From: Limibacter armeniacum
Lineage (GTDB): Bacteria > Bacteroidota > Bacteroidia > Cytophagales > Flammeovirgaceae
DNA length: 64,000 nucleotides
Assembly: GCF_036880985.1 (NCBI RefSeq)
Contig: NZ_JBAJNO010000009.1
Span: 1,922,001 to 1,986,000, forward strand
Reading direction: 5' to 3'
Under the pieces are notes generated by a model. It saw only the letters and a program-made list of their open reading frames with translations. It did no database searches and had not been told where the DNA came from. Position numbers and translations under genes: made by a program. Of the stretch, positions 1 through 8,326 are shown piece by piece; the first letter of the stretch is position 1, and each line of letters starts with the position of its first letter.

Positions 1-641
1 ACTGTATAGCCCTTACGACCTACTGCTGTATTCTTATCCAGTTCGATCTTTTCAAAGGCAGGCTCCACCACTACTTTCCCTTCACGATTAAGTAACCCTA
101 GGCTCCCCTCTGTTCCAAATACTGTCACCTGTTGCTTGTCTTCCTCAAACGGATTTAATATCGTGTATTGGGCAGGTACAAGTTCATTTCCCTGCTCATC
201 TGCCAAACCAAACTTTCTGTTTTGGAGAAAAACATAAGTCTGGTCTGTAAATGGCTTGATTCCCTCATAAGAGATAGGCATAACTACCATCCCTTTGAGG
301 TTAACCATACCACACAGGAAATTTTTCCATACCACAGCATGGCTATCATCAATCAGTGTGATTTTTTGGTATTCAAACGGCAGAATTTCCTTATTGGAAG
401 CATCAATTAGCCCTACTTTTCCATCTTTTTCTGCAACAGCTAGGTTATTGGCCGTAAAGTCTTCCAGAAAGCTGTAATTAGGAGCAATAACCATTTCTCC
501 CTTGGCATTAATAGCTCCCCACTTACCCTCTTTAATAACCGGAAACGCATCCTGTGCATATGTAGCTGATGCACCAAACAATAGAAATAAAAGCTTAAAA
601 CAGTTCTTCAGCATATGTTCAGTAAGTTTTATCAATCTCAT
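1..641 (-). CDS. WG-repeat secreted protein (3' end outside window)
   Basis: Reading leftward, the frame is open from 641 to the window edge, so the C-terminus is missing. The product begins with a signal peptide (hydrophobic FKLLFLLFG, then ATYAQD) followed by at least five WG/KWG-type repeats, recognisable as G-K-W-G, G-K-V-G-L-I-D, F-G-L-A-D and L-G-L-L-N segments each followed by a P-x-x-Y/F stretch. WG-repeat proteins are common surface or periplasmic proteins in Bacteroidota, with no general enzymatic role. Two starts are possible: ATG at 641, preceded by a purine-rich GGAGAG, or ATG at 614. I prefer 641 because of that spacing. A promoter fits at 745-774. Family assignment is firm, function unknown. 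Confidence 0.8.
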   Translation of the reverse strand, partial: MRLIKLTEHMLKNCFKLLFLLFGASATYAQDAFPVIKEGKWGAINAKGEMVIAPNYSFLEDFTANNLAVAEKDGKVGLIDASNKEILPFEYQKITLIDDSHAVVWKNFLCGMVNLKGMVVMPISYEGIKPFTDQTYVFLQNRKFGLADEQGNELVPAQYTILNPFEEDKQQVTVFGTEGSLGLLNREGKVVVEPAFEKIELDKNTAVGRKGYT

Positions 642-744
642 AAGAGAGATCTCTCCTTCCTACGGATAGGAATCTTGTAATAGCAGCAAATCATCTGAAA
701 TTGGCATTTGCTACACAATTTTATGACTTTATCTGCCGATAAAA

Positions 745-774
745 CAAAAATAGTGCTATTGATAATCATTCAAA
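745..774 (-). promoter_or_regulatory. Bacteroidota-type promoter for the WG-repeat gene
   Basis: Reading leftward there is TTTG (771-774), an 18-base spacer and TATTTTTG (745-752). This matches the Bacteroidota -33/-7 consensus TTTG / TAnnTTTG. It lies about 100 bases upstream of the proposed start codon. Confidence 0.5.
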
Positions 775-853
775 GTCTAGATACCAATCGTTAGCAGATA
801 AATCAGCGCTTCAAAATAGGGTTTACGGTGTTAGAGAGGTCTACAAGAGGCAT

Positions 854-886
854 AAAAAAAACCACCAACATTTCTGTTGGTGGTTT
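854..886 (-). terminator. Rho-independent terminator of the first tRNA trio
   Basis: Twelve-base perfect inverted repeat (859-870 with 875-886) with a four-base loop, followed on the minus strand by a T-run. It lies directly downstream of tRNA-Arg. Confidence 0.8.
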
Positions 887-887
887 G

Positions 888-961
888 TGATCCGGCCAGG
901 ACTCGAACCTGGAACCTTCTGCTTAGAAGGCAGAAGCTCTATCCAGTTGAGCTACCGGACC
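888..961 (-). tRNA. tRNA-Arg (TCT anticodon)
   Basis: Cloverleaf read leftward: acceptor GGTCCGG pairs with CCGGATC, the T-arm contains GGTTCGAGTCC, and the anticodon loop CTTCTAA gives TCT. No CCA is encoded. It is the last gene of a Ser-Pro-Arg trio and is identical in its structural part to the copy at 1316-1389. Confidence 0.95.
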
Positions 962-1018
962 CTTTTGCCTAAGCAATATCTTAATAAATTTAGTCAGGAT
1001 AAATGACCAATGTTGTTG

Positions 1019-1093
1019 TCGGGGCGGCAGGATTCGAACCTGCGACCCCCTGCTCCCAAAGCAGGTGCGCTAACCGGGCTGCGCTACGCCCCG
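1019..1093 (-). tRNA. tRNA-Pro (TGG anticodon)
   Basis: Acceptor CGGGGCG pairs with CGCCCCG. Anticodon loop TTTGGGA gives TGG, and the T-loop contains GGTTCGAATCC. Middle gene of the downstream tRNA trio; same sequence as 1450-1524. Confidence 0.95.
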
Positions 1094-1123
1094 AACAATT
1101 TTGGGTATTATAAAAATTACCTG

Positions 1124-1207
1124 CGGAGAGTGTGGGGATCGAACCCACGACACGAAAAACCGTGCACAGCTTAGCAGGCTGCTGCATTACCACTCTGCCA
1201 ACTCTCC
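1124..1207 (-). tRNA. tRNA-Ser (GCT anticodon)
   Basis: An 84-nt class II tRNA: acceptor GGAGAGT pairs with ACTCTCC, the anticodon loop CTGCTAA gives GCT, there is a long variable arm, and the discriminator is G as expected for serine. First gene of the downstream trio. Confidence 0.95.
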
Positions 1208-1220
1208 TTCTTTGCAGATG

Positions 1221-1250
1221 CAAAGTTAGTAGTATTTTATAATAACCAAA
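1221..1250 (-). promoter_or_regulatory. Promoter of the downstream tRNA trio
   Basis: Reading leftward: TTTG (1247-1250), 18-base spacer, TAACTTTG (1221-1228). It matches the Bacteroidota consensus and sits about 14 bases before tRNA-Ser, so this trio can be transcribed independently of the other copy. Confidence 0.6.
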
Positions 1251-1282
1251 CTAATACATTTGATAAGTTTCATAAAGAAACG

Positions 1283-1308
1283 AAAACCACTGACGATTCA
1301 GTGGTTTT
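1283..1308 (-). terminator. Terminator between the two tRNA trios
   Basis: Eleven-base perfect inverted repeat with a CGAT loop, flanked by T-rich sequence, just after the upstream tRNA-Arg. It separates the two tRNA transcription units. Confidence 0.7.
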
Positions 1309-1315
1309 AACTGTG

Positions 1316-1389
1316 TGATCCGGCCAGGACTCGAACCTGGAACCTTCTGCTTAGAAGGCAGAAGCTCTATCCAGTTGAGCTACCGGACC
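1316..1389 (-). tRNA. tRNA-Arg (TCT anticodon), second copy
   Basis: Same 74-nt sequence and anticodon loop (CTTCTAA) as 888-961. End of the upstream Ser-Pro-Arg unit. Confidence 0.95.
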
Positions 1390-1449
1390 AAGTTTCTTAG
1401 ATCTAAGATTTAGAAGTATACTCGAAATACACTTCAAAACATAAATTCG

Positions 1450-1524
1450 TCGGGGCGGCAGGATTCGAACCTGCGACCCCCTGCTCCCAAAGCAGGTGCG
1501 CTAACCGGGCTGCGCTACGCCCCG
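1450..1524 (-). tRNA. tRNA-Pro (TGG anticodon), second copy
   Basis: Same 75-nt sequence as 1019-1093, with anticodon loop TTTGGGA. Confidence 0.95.
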
Positions 1525-1546
1525 AACTTATATTCAAGAAACATTG

Positions 1547-1630
1547 CGGAGAGTGTGGGGATCGAACCCACGACACGAAAAACCGTGCACAGCTTAGCAG
1601 GCTGCTGCATTACCACTCTGCCAACTCTCC
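1547..1630 (-). tRNA. tRNA-Ser (GCT anticodon), second copy
   Basis: Same 84-nt class II tRNA as 1124-1207. First gene of the upstream trio. Confidence 0.95.
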
Positions 1631-1663
1631 AAACGAGAACCTGCTGTTCCCGTTATTGCGATG

Positions 1664-1696
1664 CAAATATAGCAGCCCCTTTCTCTTTATTCCAAA
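1664..1696 (-). promoter_or_regulatory. Promoter of the upstream tRNA trio
   Basis: Reading leftward: TTTG (1693-1696), about 20-base spacer, TATATTTG (1664-1671), matching the Bacteroidota consensus and lying about 35 bases before tRNA-Ser. Confidence 0.55.
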
Positions 1697-1787
1697 TCGC
1701 CTCACAAAAAAATGTTAAATAAATAGCCATAATCTATTCACATGACTGATAATCAAAGAGAAATTTTTTTACTTTTTTTTATACTAT

Positions 1788-1817
1788 TTTGACTCTTAAC
1801 ATGATTCTATAAATTTG
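1788..1817 (+). promoter_or_regulatory. Promoter of the VWA-domain gene
   Basis: TTTG (1788-1791), 18-base spacer, TAAATTTG (1810-1817). A perfect Bacteroidota-type promoter, about 45 bases upstream of the start codon at 1863. Confidence 0.6.
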
Positions 1818-1862
1818 GAAATACACAATAGACAAAAATCAACTAATCAATAAATGTAAGCG

Positions 1863-2840
1863 ATGACGTTCGGCAGAGATTTTGGAATACTGGAAGTTAC
1901 ATTGATTGTCCTGTTTGGAGTACTGTACCTAGGCTACCTGATGCGTGTACAGTTTGTAAACAAAGCCATGAAAGGTAAAGGCAATGCAGTTGCTTATAAG
2001 CTCCTGCTTCGTACAACCTACTTTGCACTACTCATTTTTGCACTGTTAGGCCCTTCTTTTGGGGAAATGAAGCGTGAAGTAAAATCCGTTGGAAAAGATA
2101 TTTACTTGTGTGTAGACTTGTCAAAGTCTATGGATGCTACTGACATTCAGCCATCCCGCCTTTCCAAAGTGAAATTCGAGATGAAAAACCTGATTCAGTC
2201 TTTCAGCTCAGACCGAATCGGACTGATTGTTTTTACCAATGATGCCTTTTTGCAATGTCCATTGACCTATGATGGCAATGCGCTCAATATGTTTATTGAG
2301 ACCATGAGTACCGGCTTAATCTCAAGTGCAGGTACTGATTTCGCACCTCCATTAGAGATGGCACTAGAAAAACTTAATGATGCAGAAGAAGGCTTACCTC
2401 CAACAAAGGCACAAGCTAAAATCATTGTCCTGATCAGTGATGGAGAAGATTTTGGGGAAACTACCGATGCAGCACTAAGCAAGATTAAAAGTGAAAACAT
2501 AAAACTATTTACTTTAGGGGTCGGAACAGAATCAGGTGGCAAGATTCCTCACGGCTACAGATTTAAGCGTGACAAAAATGGCAATGATGTCCTTACCCAA
2601 TTGAATGAGCAATCTCTTCAGAAGCTAGCAGATATGACTGATGGAAAATACTTTGAAATCAGTGATCAACGCAATGATATCAACAGAATGATCTCTGCGA
2701 TCAACAACATTGAGGGTGAAATGAGAGGCTCCAAAAAAGTGGATGCTGTAAACAACAAGTATTATTACTTCTTGGCATTGGCTATCCTATTGATGATTAT
2801 TGATGTATTATTCACTGTCAAAGTAGTTAAACTGAACTAA
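1863..2840 (+). CDS. BatA/BatB-like VWA-domain membrane protein
   Basis: A 325-residue inner-membrane protein. Two transmembrane segments lie near residues 10-28 and 46-63, then a von Willebrand A domain, then a C-terminal membrane helix near 300-318. The metal-binding MIDAS motif is intact as D85-x-S87-x-S89 (DLSKS), and a later SDGEDFG segment is typical of the fold. This architecture matches the aerotolerance-related BatA/BatB family, in which a membrane-anchored VWA domain faces the periplasm. In many relatives the gene sits in a moxR-DUF58-batA-batB-batC cluster. Here it stands alone with its own promoter and terminator, so its partner is not apparent. Family confident, role inferred only from relatives. 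Confidence 0.85.
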   Translation: MTFGRDFGILEVTLIVLFGVLYLGYLMRVQFVNKAMKGKGNAVAYKLLLRTTYFALLIFALLGPSFGEMKREVKSVGKDIYLCVDLSKSMDATDIQPSRLSKVKFEMKNLIQSFSSDRIGLIVFTNDAFLQCPLTYDGNALNMFIETMSTGLISSAGTDFAPPLEMALEKLNDAEEGLPPTKAQAKIIVLISDGEDFGETTDAALSKIKSENIKLFTLGVGTESGGKIPHGYRFKRDKNGNDVLTQLNEQSLQKLADMTDGKYFEISDQRNDINRMISAINNIEGEMRGSKKVDAVNNKYYYFLALAILLMIIDVLFTVKVVKLN

Positions 2841-2864
2841 CTACTCAGTTTTAATTCAATATAC

Positions 2865-2902
2865 AAATGGCTCAAGAGTATACGTCTCTTGAGCCATTTT
2901 TC
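2865..2902 (+). terminator. Terminator after the VWA gene
   Basis: Fourteen-base perfect inverted repeat (2865-2878 with 2886-2899) followed by T's, just downstream of the VWA gene stop. It could also serve the leftward GNAT gene. Confidence 0.8.
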
Positions 2903-2928
2903 AATGCAATTCTTTTTATACAAAACGA

Positions 2929-3456
2929 TTAGTTCAGAGGTAGTCTAAAACCAAATACTGGAAGCTCTCCTTGCATAAAATCCAAGTCTTCTGACCTTTT
3001 AAAACCAAGTCCTTCATACATCCCCCAAGCCACTTTCATAGCTTCAGTAGAATGAAGTATAAGTTGTTGCTGTTCTTCGTCCTTAGCCATCTGTATACAC
3101 GCCAGCGTCAATACTTTTCCAATTCCTTTCCCTCTAACTGATGAGTCAACTGCCAACAACCGAAAGCCTGCCGCATTGGTCTCCTGTGTAGCCGTACCCC
3201 CAGAACCATAAAACTGCATATCCCCAAAGTAAACAACACCTCCATAAATCGCTCCATCTGAAGAAACAGCAACCAAAAGCTTCACTTTAGGTTTTTCAGT
3301 CCAAGCTCCCACTGCCGCCAGCTTCTTATAGTATTCAGGTTGTTCGTCCTGCTTTGGAAAACCCTCAAGTTGGGAATATGCCTTCACCATTAGTTTTCCT
3401 ACTTTTTCAAACTCTTGAGGCTCTGCTTCTCGGATAATATATTTATGTTGGTTCAT
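2929..3456 (-). CDS. GNAT-family N-acetyltransferase
   Basis: A 175-residue protein with the GNAT acetyl-CoA-binding signature V-R-G-K-G-I-G-K-V-L in the middle (motif A, R/QxxGxG/A). A C-terminal GMYEGLGFKR segment matches the usual motif B 'Y..lGF' turn. It should transfer an acetyl group from acetyl-CoA to an amine. The substrate cannot be told from sequence. The start lies two bases after the stop of the upstream membrane protein gene (3459-3929), so the two are probably co-transcribed. Confidence 0.85.
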   Translation of the reverse strand: MNQHKYIIREAEPQEFEKVGKLMVKAYSQLEGFPKQDEQPEYYKKLAAVGAWTEKPKVKLLVAVSSDGAIYGGVVYFGDMQFYGSGGTATQETNAAGFRLLAVDSSVRGKGIGKVLTLACIQMAKDEEQQQLILHSTEAMKVAWGMYEGLGFKRSEDLDFMQGELPVFGFRLPLN

Positions 3457-3458
3457 TA

Positions 3459-3929
3459 TTATTGATCTTCAGATTTTTTATCCATTTCTATTTTGTACAT
3501 AAGAAAACTCATCGCACCCACTGAAGTACCTACACCTACTAAACTATCAATTTCAAACAAAGCCCCTATGATTCCCGTAGGAATTCCAAAAAGAACAGCA
3601 CCAATAATAGCCCACAATATGTAATGGAAGCTTTTTAATTTAGTCTTTCTTAGTTCTTTTCTATTATCAGCGATTTTACCCACTCCCAATTGCATGGCTT
3701 GTTGATAATTTTCAACAAAAGTATCCCACAACTTCTCTTCTTTTGCTGTCAGACTCTGTCCTATAGTTGAAACATCAAAATTAGCTGATATCATATTATC
3801 TTGTATACTTATTGAAATCAGGGATTTCCATTTAAGCGGATTGAAGGTAACCATATTCAATAAAGTACTCCCTCTTTCAAAAACAAGCTCATTTTCCAAT
3901 TCGCTTTTAAGTTTAAAACCGCTTTTCAA
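3459..3929 (-). CDS. Hypothetical two-helix membrane protein, start uncertain
   Basis: The frame gives 156 residues from a TTG codon at 3929. A soluble N-terminal part is followed by two adjacent hydrophobic segments (about residues 104-122 and 128-146) and a charged tail, so it is probably anchored in the inner membrane. I do not recognise a family. The same frame continues upstream of the TTG, reading FDGDVFRFKRETKKYF as plausible protein, until a TAG near 3990. It contains no ATG or GTG there, so the true start may be this TTG, an unusual codon, or a start lost by mutation. It probably forms an operon with the GNAT gene two bases downstream. Confidence 0.55.
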   Translation of the reverse strand: MKSGFKLKSELENELVFERGSTLLNMVTFNPLKWKSLISISIQDNMISANFDVSTIGQSLTAKEEKLWDTFVENYQQAMQLGVGKIADNRKELRKTKLKSFHYILWAIIGAVLFGIPTGIIGALFEIDSLVGVGTSVGAMSFLMYKIEMDKKSEDQ

Positions 3930-4171
3930 AAAATACTTTTTGGTTTCTCTCTTGAATCTAAATACATCACCATCAAAGCTAAATCCCTATTCATACATTA
4001 CATCATTGTATAATACACAAATCATTTCCACCTGAAAATCAACACATTTCAATACACACATCAACCTTCTTAAATTTCATCGATGAAATTTAATTTTCCC
4101 AGAACACACTAAATACCTCCAGATAAAATATCAATCTTAACTAACCACTAAAAAAACTCCCTTCCAGAAGT

Positions 4172-4378
4172 TCACTCTTCAATCTCTAAAATTTCAAAAT
4201 CCTTTCCTTCACCATATCGGATTAGATCTTCCAATTCATAGATTTCTAGCGTTTCCATATCTTTCACCTTGAAGTTACCCTCTTCCAAAGCTTCTATCAC
4301 TTGGAACTTATGTGTCTCTCCATAGTTGGTCAGTACATACTTCAGACCTACACGAATGGTGTTGATTGCTATTCCCAT
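4172..4378 (-). CDS. Small conserved-looking acidic protein
   Basis: A 68-residue protein with no signal peptide or membrane helix. It begins with a short GIAINTIRVGLKYVLTN stretch and ends in an acidic region rich in E and I/L. Alternating charged and hydrophobic residues suggest a small beta-rich fold of the SH3/Tudor type, which is inference only. I do not recognise a named family. It is followed upstream by the terminator of the S24 regulator gene, so it has its own transcription unit. Confidence 0.6.
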   Translation of the reverse strand: MGIAINTIRVGLKYVLTNYGETHKFQVIEALEEGNFKVKDMETLEIYELEDLIRYGEGKDFEILEIEE

Positions 4379-4403
4379 TTATTTGGTTGATTAATTTTTT
4401 AAT

Positions 4404-4459
4404 AGAAAAAGGCTAGGTACCAACTTATCTTTCTGTCAAATTGTCTAGCACCTAGCCTT
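4404..4459 (-). terminator. Terminator of the S24 regulator gene
   Basis: Ten-base arms AAGGCTAGGT (4409-4418) and ACCTAGCCTT (4450-4459) around a roughly 30-base loop. On the minus strand they are followed by a T-run. Lies just past the stop codon at 4483. Confidence 0.65.
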
Positions 4460-4482
4460 GTAATATATATTAGGCTTCGTTT

Positions 4483-5262
4483 TTATTTCAGCCTAATCTT
4501 GTAAAGATCATCCTTTAGCTGCTCAATGGTTTCTCTTAAACCATCTTGTTGCTCAGGCTCAGGAAACTCTCTTCCAACATGGGCTGCATACTTCCAAATC
4601 TCATGTACCTCATTGATAGGCACTTCGTAATGTGGATACAATGGATTGGTTGATTTCAGAAGGAAAATGCCTTTATCCTTTGCCTGACTATATACTTTTT
4701 TCAAGACAATCCCCTCATCAGTTACCAACACACAGACAGTTCCATCCTTAATGTTGCTCCAATCCATCATGAGCTCTCCTACCACGACACTTCCTGACTG
4801 TAATGGCAACATAGAGTCTCCTGTTATTTCAAATGCCCTATAGGTCTTTGAGTCTGATAGAAACGGCAACTGATACTTTGGCAACTCTTTCAGGTATTCA
4901 GGATCAGAAAAACCTGCTGTATATCCTGCAGCCGCTTTTTGCGGTACAAGTTCAACATTTTCTTTATTGTCCTGATCTACCGTGATACTTAACACGCGCA
5001 TCTTTGCCCCTTTCAAAGCTTCCTCCACTTCCTTTTTGGTTGCAGATTTCTCGATGGCTTCGGCTGCCAGATCCTTGTTCATTAAATCATCAATCGCAAT
5101 GTTAAAATAATTAGCGATTTTAATTAAAGTATCATACCGAGCCTCACTTCCTTGCTCGTAAGCACTGATATTTTTGCGTGAAACACCTATTCTCTCTGCT
5201 AGCTCCTTTTGTGTCATTCCGTGCAGCACACGCAGGTGTTTGCTATTTTTGTTAAAAAACAT
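4483..5262 (-). CDS. LexA-like HTH/S24 transcriptional regulator
   Basis: A 259-residue repressor-type protein. Residues 8-62 form an XRE-type helix-turn-helix (MTQKELAERIGVSRKNISAYEQG). The C-terminal half is a LexA/UmuD-type S24 peptidase domain, with catalytic serine in GDSM (S150) and lysine about 38 residues later in IVLKKV (K188). An Ala-Gly pair at about 112-113 is a candidate self-cleavage site. The fold suggests a stress- or DNA-damage-responsive repressor that cleaves itself, like LexA or phage CI. The gene is divergent from the glucosaminidase gene with about 200 bases between them, so it may control that promoter and its own. A short charged tail follows the peptidase domain. Confidence 0.9.
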   Translation of the reverse strand: MFFNKNSKHLRVLHGMTQKELAERIGVSRKNISAYEQGSEARYDTLIKIANYFNIAIDDLMNKDLAAEAIEKSATKKEVEEALKGAKMRVLSITVDQDNKENVELVPQKAAAGYTAGFSDPEYLKELPKYQLPFLSDSKTYRAFEITGDSMLPLQSGSVVVGELMMDWSNIKDGTVCVLVTDEGIVLKKVYSQAKDKGIFLLKSTNPLYPHYEVPINEVHEIWKYAAHVGREFPEPEQQDGLRETIEQLKDDLYKIRLK

Positions 5263-5459
5263 AACATTTATTTGCTAATAATATTGACAATTAAATTCAA
5301 ACTGCTTTTATTTGTATCAACATAAGAAGGAAATGACAAAGGGATTGACTCATTTCCTTCTGATAAAAGCAATAAAATTGATACTCTGTGGAAGCTGGTT
5401 TCTTGTTGAATTCGCTTCCAAATAAAAACTGAAACTTGGCTCAAAAACTTTACATAAAC

Positions 5460-6506
5460 ATGAGAACTGTACACCTCACCCTACCAATGCGCTACAAAGG
5501 AGATATGGTCAGATGTGGCTACGATCAAGGCAGCTTCTACCTAGGTGCACGCGGCAACATCTACTACTTTGTAATTAGCAACAAAGTTACCCTTGCAATA
5601 GTTGGAGCGGCTATTATCTACCTGATTGCCCAATTTGTTCCCGGTTACCAGAATAACGTTCCAACTTTGCAGGCTTCAGCTGCTACAAGCTTTGCTGAAG
5701 TAAGTCACAAAGCTCCCAATAGTGATACCAACGATGTCTTAGGACTTATCCTTGACGAATTTGAAGATCTCAAGTCCACTAGTCTTGCTACTGCTAAAGA
5801 TTCTCGAGAAAAATTCACTGTCCAAAAGCAACTTATACTCTCAAGGTTCTTGATTGAGTCAAAGGTTAGCAGAACCGATCAGCTTTCTGATGAAAAGCTC
5901 TTAGACCTTAACCGTGAGGTCAGTGAGTTGTTTATCAAAGAAATGATGATTGACCCGAGTATCCCCAAGCATGTCTATCAGTTTTTTGCCGCAGAATATC
6001 CTTTAAGAAAAATTGAAACTGCCTTGATGGAACAGACCAAATACCATGTTCCGGCCTCTATTACACTAGCGCAAGCTGCTCTTGAGACAGGCTACGGTAA
6101 TCGTGTAATCAATAACAATTTCTTTGGAATCAAGGACAAAGATAAACAGACAACCCCAATTTACACTACAGAATATTACACCCACAGGGAACTTCAGTAT
6201 AACCAACACAAAGTGGTATCCAGCTCTGAGGTTCTAAAGGGTGGACGCAAGCTCTATAAGTGCCTTGTCAAGGACAGCTTTGCAAGTTACAAAACTCCAT
6301 GGGAGTCTTTCAGGTCACACTCTATTTTCCTGAACCAAAGTAAACGTTACTCTCCTTTGTTCACCAATGGTCGTGACTACAAGGCTTGGGCTGAAAAAAT
6401 TGGATCTACCAAATACGGTGGGGTAGGCTATGCAACATCGCCTATATACGGCGAGCTGCTGAAAAAAATCATTAAACGATATAATCTTGATTTGCTTGAT
6501 TATTAA
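5460..6506 (+). CDS. Glucosaminidase-domain peptidoglycan hydrolase
   Basis: About 348 residues: a cytoplasmic N-terminus, one membrane helix (around KVTLAIVGAAIIYLIAQFV), a variable linker and a C-terminal FlgJ/Bax-type glucosaminidase domain. The domain shows the hallmark ITLAQAALETGYGN, with the predicted catalytic glutamate in ALETGYG, followed by NNFFGIK. It should cleave the GlcNAc-beta-1,4-MurNAc bond of peptidoglycan in the periplasm, while anchored to the inner membrane. I prefer the ATG at 5460 over the upstream TTG at 5436. The gene is divergent from the S24 repressor. Confidence 0.9.
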   Translation: MRTVHLTLPMRYKGDMVRCGYDQGSFYLGARGNIYYFVISNKVTLAIVGAAIIYLIAQFVPGYQNNVPTLQASAATSFAEVSHKAPNSDTNDVLGLILDEFEDLKSTSLATAKDSREKFTVQKQLILSRFLIESKVSRTDQLSDEKLLDLNREVSELFIKEMMIDPSIPKHVYQFFAAEYPLRKIETALMEQTKYHVPASITLAQAALETGYGNRVINNNFFGIKDKDKQTTPIYTTEYYTHRELQYNQHKVVSSSEVLKGGRKLYKCLVKDSFASYKTPWESFRSHSIFLNQSKRYSPLFTNGRDYKAWAEKIGSTKYGGVGYATSPIYGELLKKIIKRYNLDLLDY

Positions 6507-6541
6507 TTCCTCTGAATGCAACTGAATTCAACGATTTAAAT

Positions 6542-6567
6542 GCCGGCAGTTTCTGCCGGCTTTTTTT
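6542..6567 (+). terminator. Strong terminator after the glucosaminidase gene
   Basis: GCCGGCAG / CTGCCGGC stem with a TTT loop, followed by seven T's. Confidence 0.9.
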
Positions 6568-6584
6568 CTTTCATGCAGAATCAC

Positions 6585-8063
6585 CTACATCCCTATCATA
6601 CTCATATTACCCTCAAAGTCGTAGAGTGTTTTCATACGGAGGTCATAATAAGCCAACCAATAATCTTTTAGAGCTTTCAAGTATTCCCTTGTTGACTTGT
6701 CTTTTTCCTGAAGCGCCAGGTTATAGTCTGTCGCTGATATCTTTTGTCTCATATATTGCTTATGAGAAAGGTTAAAACGCTTTTCAGCAATTTCATTAGC
6801 CTTATTGGTTGTTTTTACCTTATTGACAAGAATGGGAAACTGCTTGGTCAACACCACGATTTCTTGCTCAAAGTTTATCTCGTCTTGCGCTACACTACTC
6901 TCCACCAACTTTTGGTTAGCAATGGCTGTTTGCAAATTTGCTTTCCTCCTACCAAAGTCAGCAACTGGAATAACAAACCCCAATCGTACACGCTGTTGGT
7001 TTTGCGGGTTCTCATATACTCCCGGCAAATTATCTGCCTGTTGGGTAAGACCAAAGCTACCTGTCAAGTATAAGTCAAGGTTACTTTCTGCTTTTGCTCT
7101 TGCCACATCACGTTCTGCTTCCAGTTTTCTTCTCTTAAAACTCAAATAACGCTGACGGTTTTTCTTGGCATACTTTACCGCAATTTTATCATCTATCTTA
7201 AACTCCGGAATTTCTTTGGGTATTTCCAGATCAAAACTTTTATCTGATTCAGACAAGCCTATAAATGTCTTCAATCTCAACATGGCATTATCTGCTCTCA
7301 ACTCAGCAGAAGCTACATCACTTTGCGCCTTCATGATACTTAGCTCCATCTGAAGCTTTTCACTTTCAGAAACATTCGTATTCTCTTCGCTTTTTTCAAG
7401 AATGTTAGTACTGCTTTTTAGGTTCTTTTGGGCTATACGATAGTTAATTTGCTCAATCATCAGGTTGAAATACAAGTCGGTTGCTTTCCAAGCAATCCAT
7501 TCCAGCTCCTCATCATATTTCTTTTCTGCTTCCTGATACCTAATCGGCTCAATCTTTTTACTCCATTTCAACCAGTTATGTGTAAAAATTGGTTGGTAAA
7601 ACCCTAAAACCAATGGATTACCAGAGTAAGAGGTTGTACTTCCTCCTTCTTCTTCAGCCAAGTTATCTATTCTTGTGATTTGAGACTCCAAATAGATTTC
7701 GCCACCGGTTGCGGATATAGTTTGTTTTAATTTCAAGCCCAAATAGGAGTTGGCAAAACTCCTCGGAATAAACTTCTGTGTACCGTCAGGCTGTGTCACA
7801 GGATCAATAGCTCTACTAAAATCCGGTAATGCTCCCTCCAATGAAAGCTGCGGGTAAAAGTTGGATTTATACTTCAGGTAACTTCCATAGCGGTTCTCTT
7901 TTTTATTCTCAGCTTGCTGGGCAGACAGGGAATTATCTCTTGCTAACCTTATAATCTGATCCAGTGAAAACTGCTGTTGTGCATTGACTTTACAAAAAGG
8001 AACTAAAAATAATACTGTTAATAGGCTTGTACTTAATAATACTTGGTAGTAGTTGAGACGCAT
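6585..8063 (-). CDS. TolC-family outer-membrane efflux protein
   Basis: A 492-residue protein with a signal peptide (cleavage predicted after KVNA) and two homologous OEP-type halves rich in long alpha-helical coiled-coil stretches (for example ANQKLVESSVAQDE and NLALQEKDKSTREYLKAL). TolC-family proteins trimerise into an outer-membrane channel with a periplasmic tunnel. No inner-membrane pump or adaptor gene is adjacent, so its partner system is not visible. About 260 bases upstream (8064-8268) hold no recognisable gene. Confidence 0.88.
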   Translation of the reverse strand: MRLNYYQVLLSTSLLTVLFLVPFCKVNAQQQFSLDQIIRLARDNSLSAQQAENKKENRYGSYLKYKSNFYPQLSLEGALPDFSRAIDPVTQPDGTQKFIPRSFANSYLGLKLKQTISATGGEIYLESQITRIDNLAEEEGGSTTSYSGNPLVLGFYQPIFTHNWLKWSKKIEPIRYQEAEKKYDEELEWIAWKATDLYFNLMIEQINYRIAQKNLKSSTNILEKSEENTNVSESEKLQMELSIMKAQSDVASAELRADNAMLRLKTFIGLSESDKSFDLEIPKEIPEFKIDDKIAVKYAKKNRQRYLSFKRRKLEAERDVARAKAESNLDLYLTGSFGLTQQADNLPGVYENPQNQQRVRLGFVIPVADFGRRKANLQTAIANQKLVESSVAQDEINFEQEIVVLTKQFPILVNKVKTTNKANEIAEKRFNLSHKQYMRQKISATDYNLALQEKDKSTREYLKALKDYWLAYYDLRMKTLYDFEGNMSMIGM

Positions 8064-8268
8064 TTTTTAATTGAAGTTATAAGATATTACACATAGTGCT
8101 AGTCGAAAGCTTTTAGCTTTATTAAATAAATCACAAATAGAAGGATAGAATAGACAAAAGAAACATCATATATAATACACATTACATAATGTTTGTTAAT
8201 AATTGAATTAAACAAAATATAACTTTAGATAATCAAACACTTAAATCAAATTCACCCAATTTCATCAT

Positions 8269-8303
8269 CAAAAAAAGGGACACTCAATTGAAGTGTCCCT
8301 TTT
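8269..8303 (-). terminator. Terminator of the adenosyltransferase operon
   Basis: Twelve-base inverted repeat AAAAGGGACACT (8273-8284) and its complement (8292-8303) with a seven-base loop, T-run on the minus strand. Located just past the stop at 8327. Confidence 0.8.
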
Positions 8304-8326
8304 GGTATATTTATCAATTTATCTCC

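Noticed and set aside
990-1223. A 77-codon frame on the minus strand across tRNA-Pro and tRNA-Ser
   Set aside because: It is read through tRNA genes; no protein gene is expected there.
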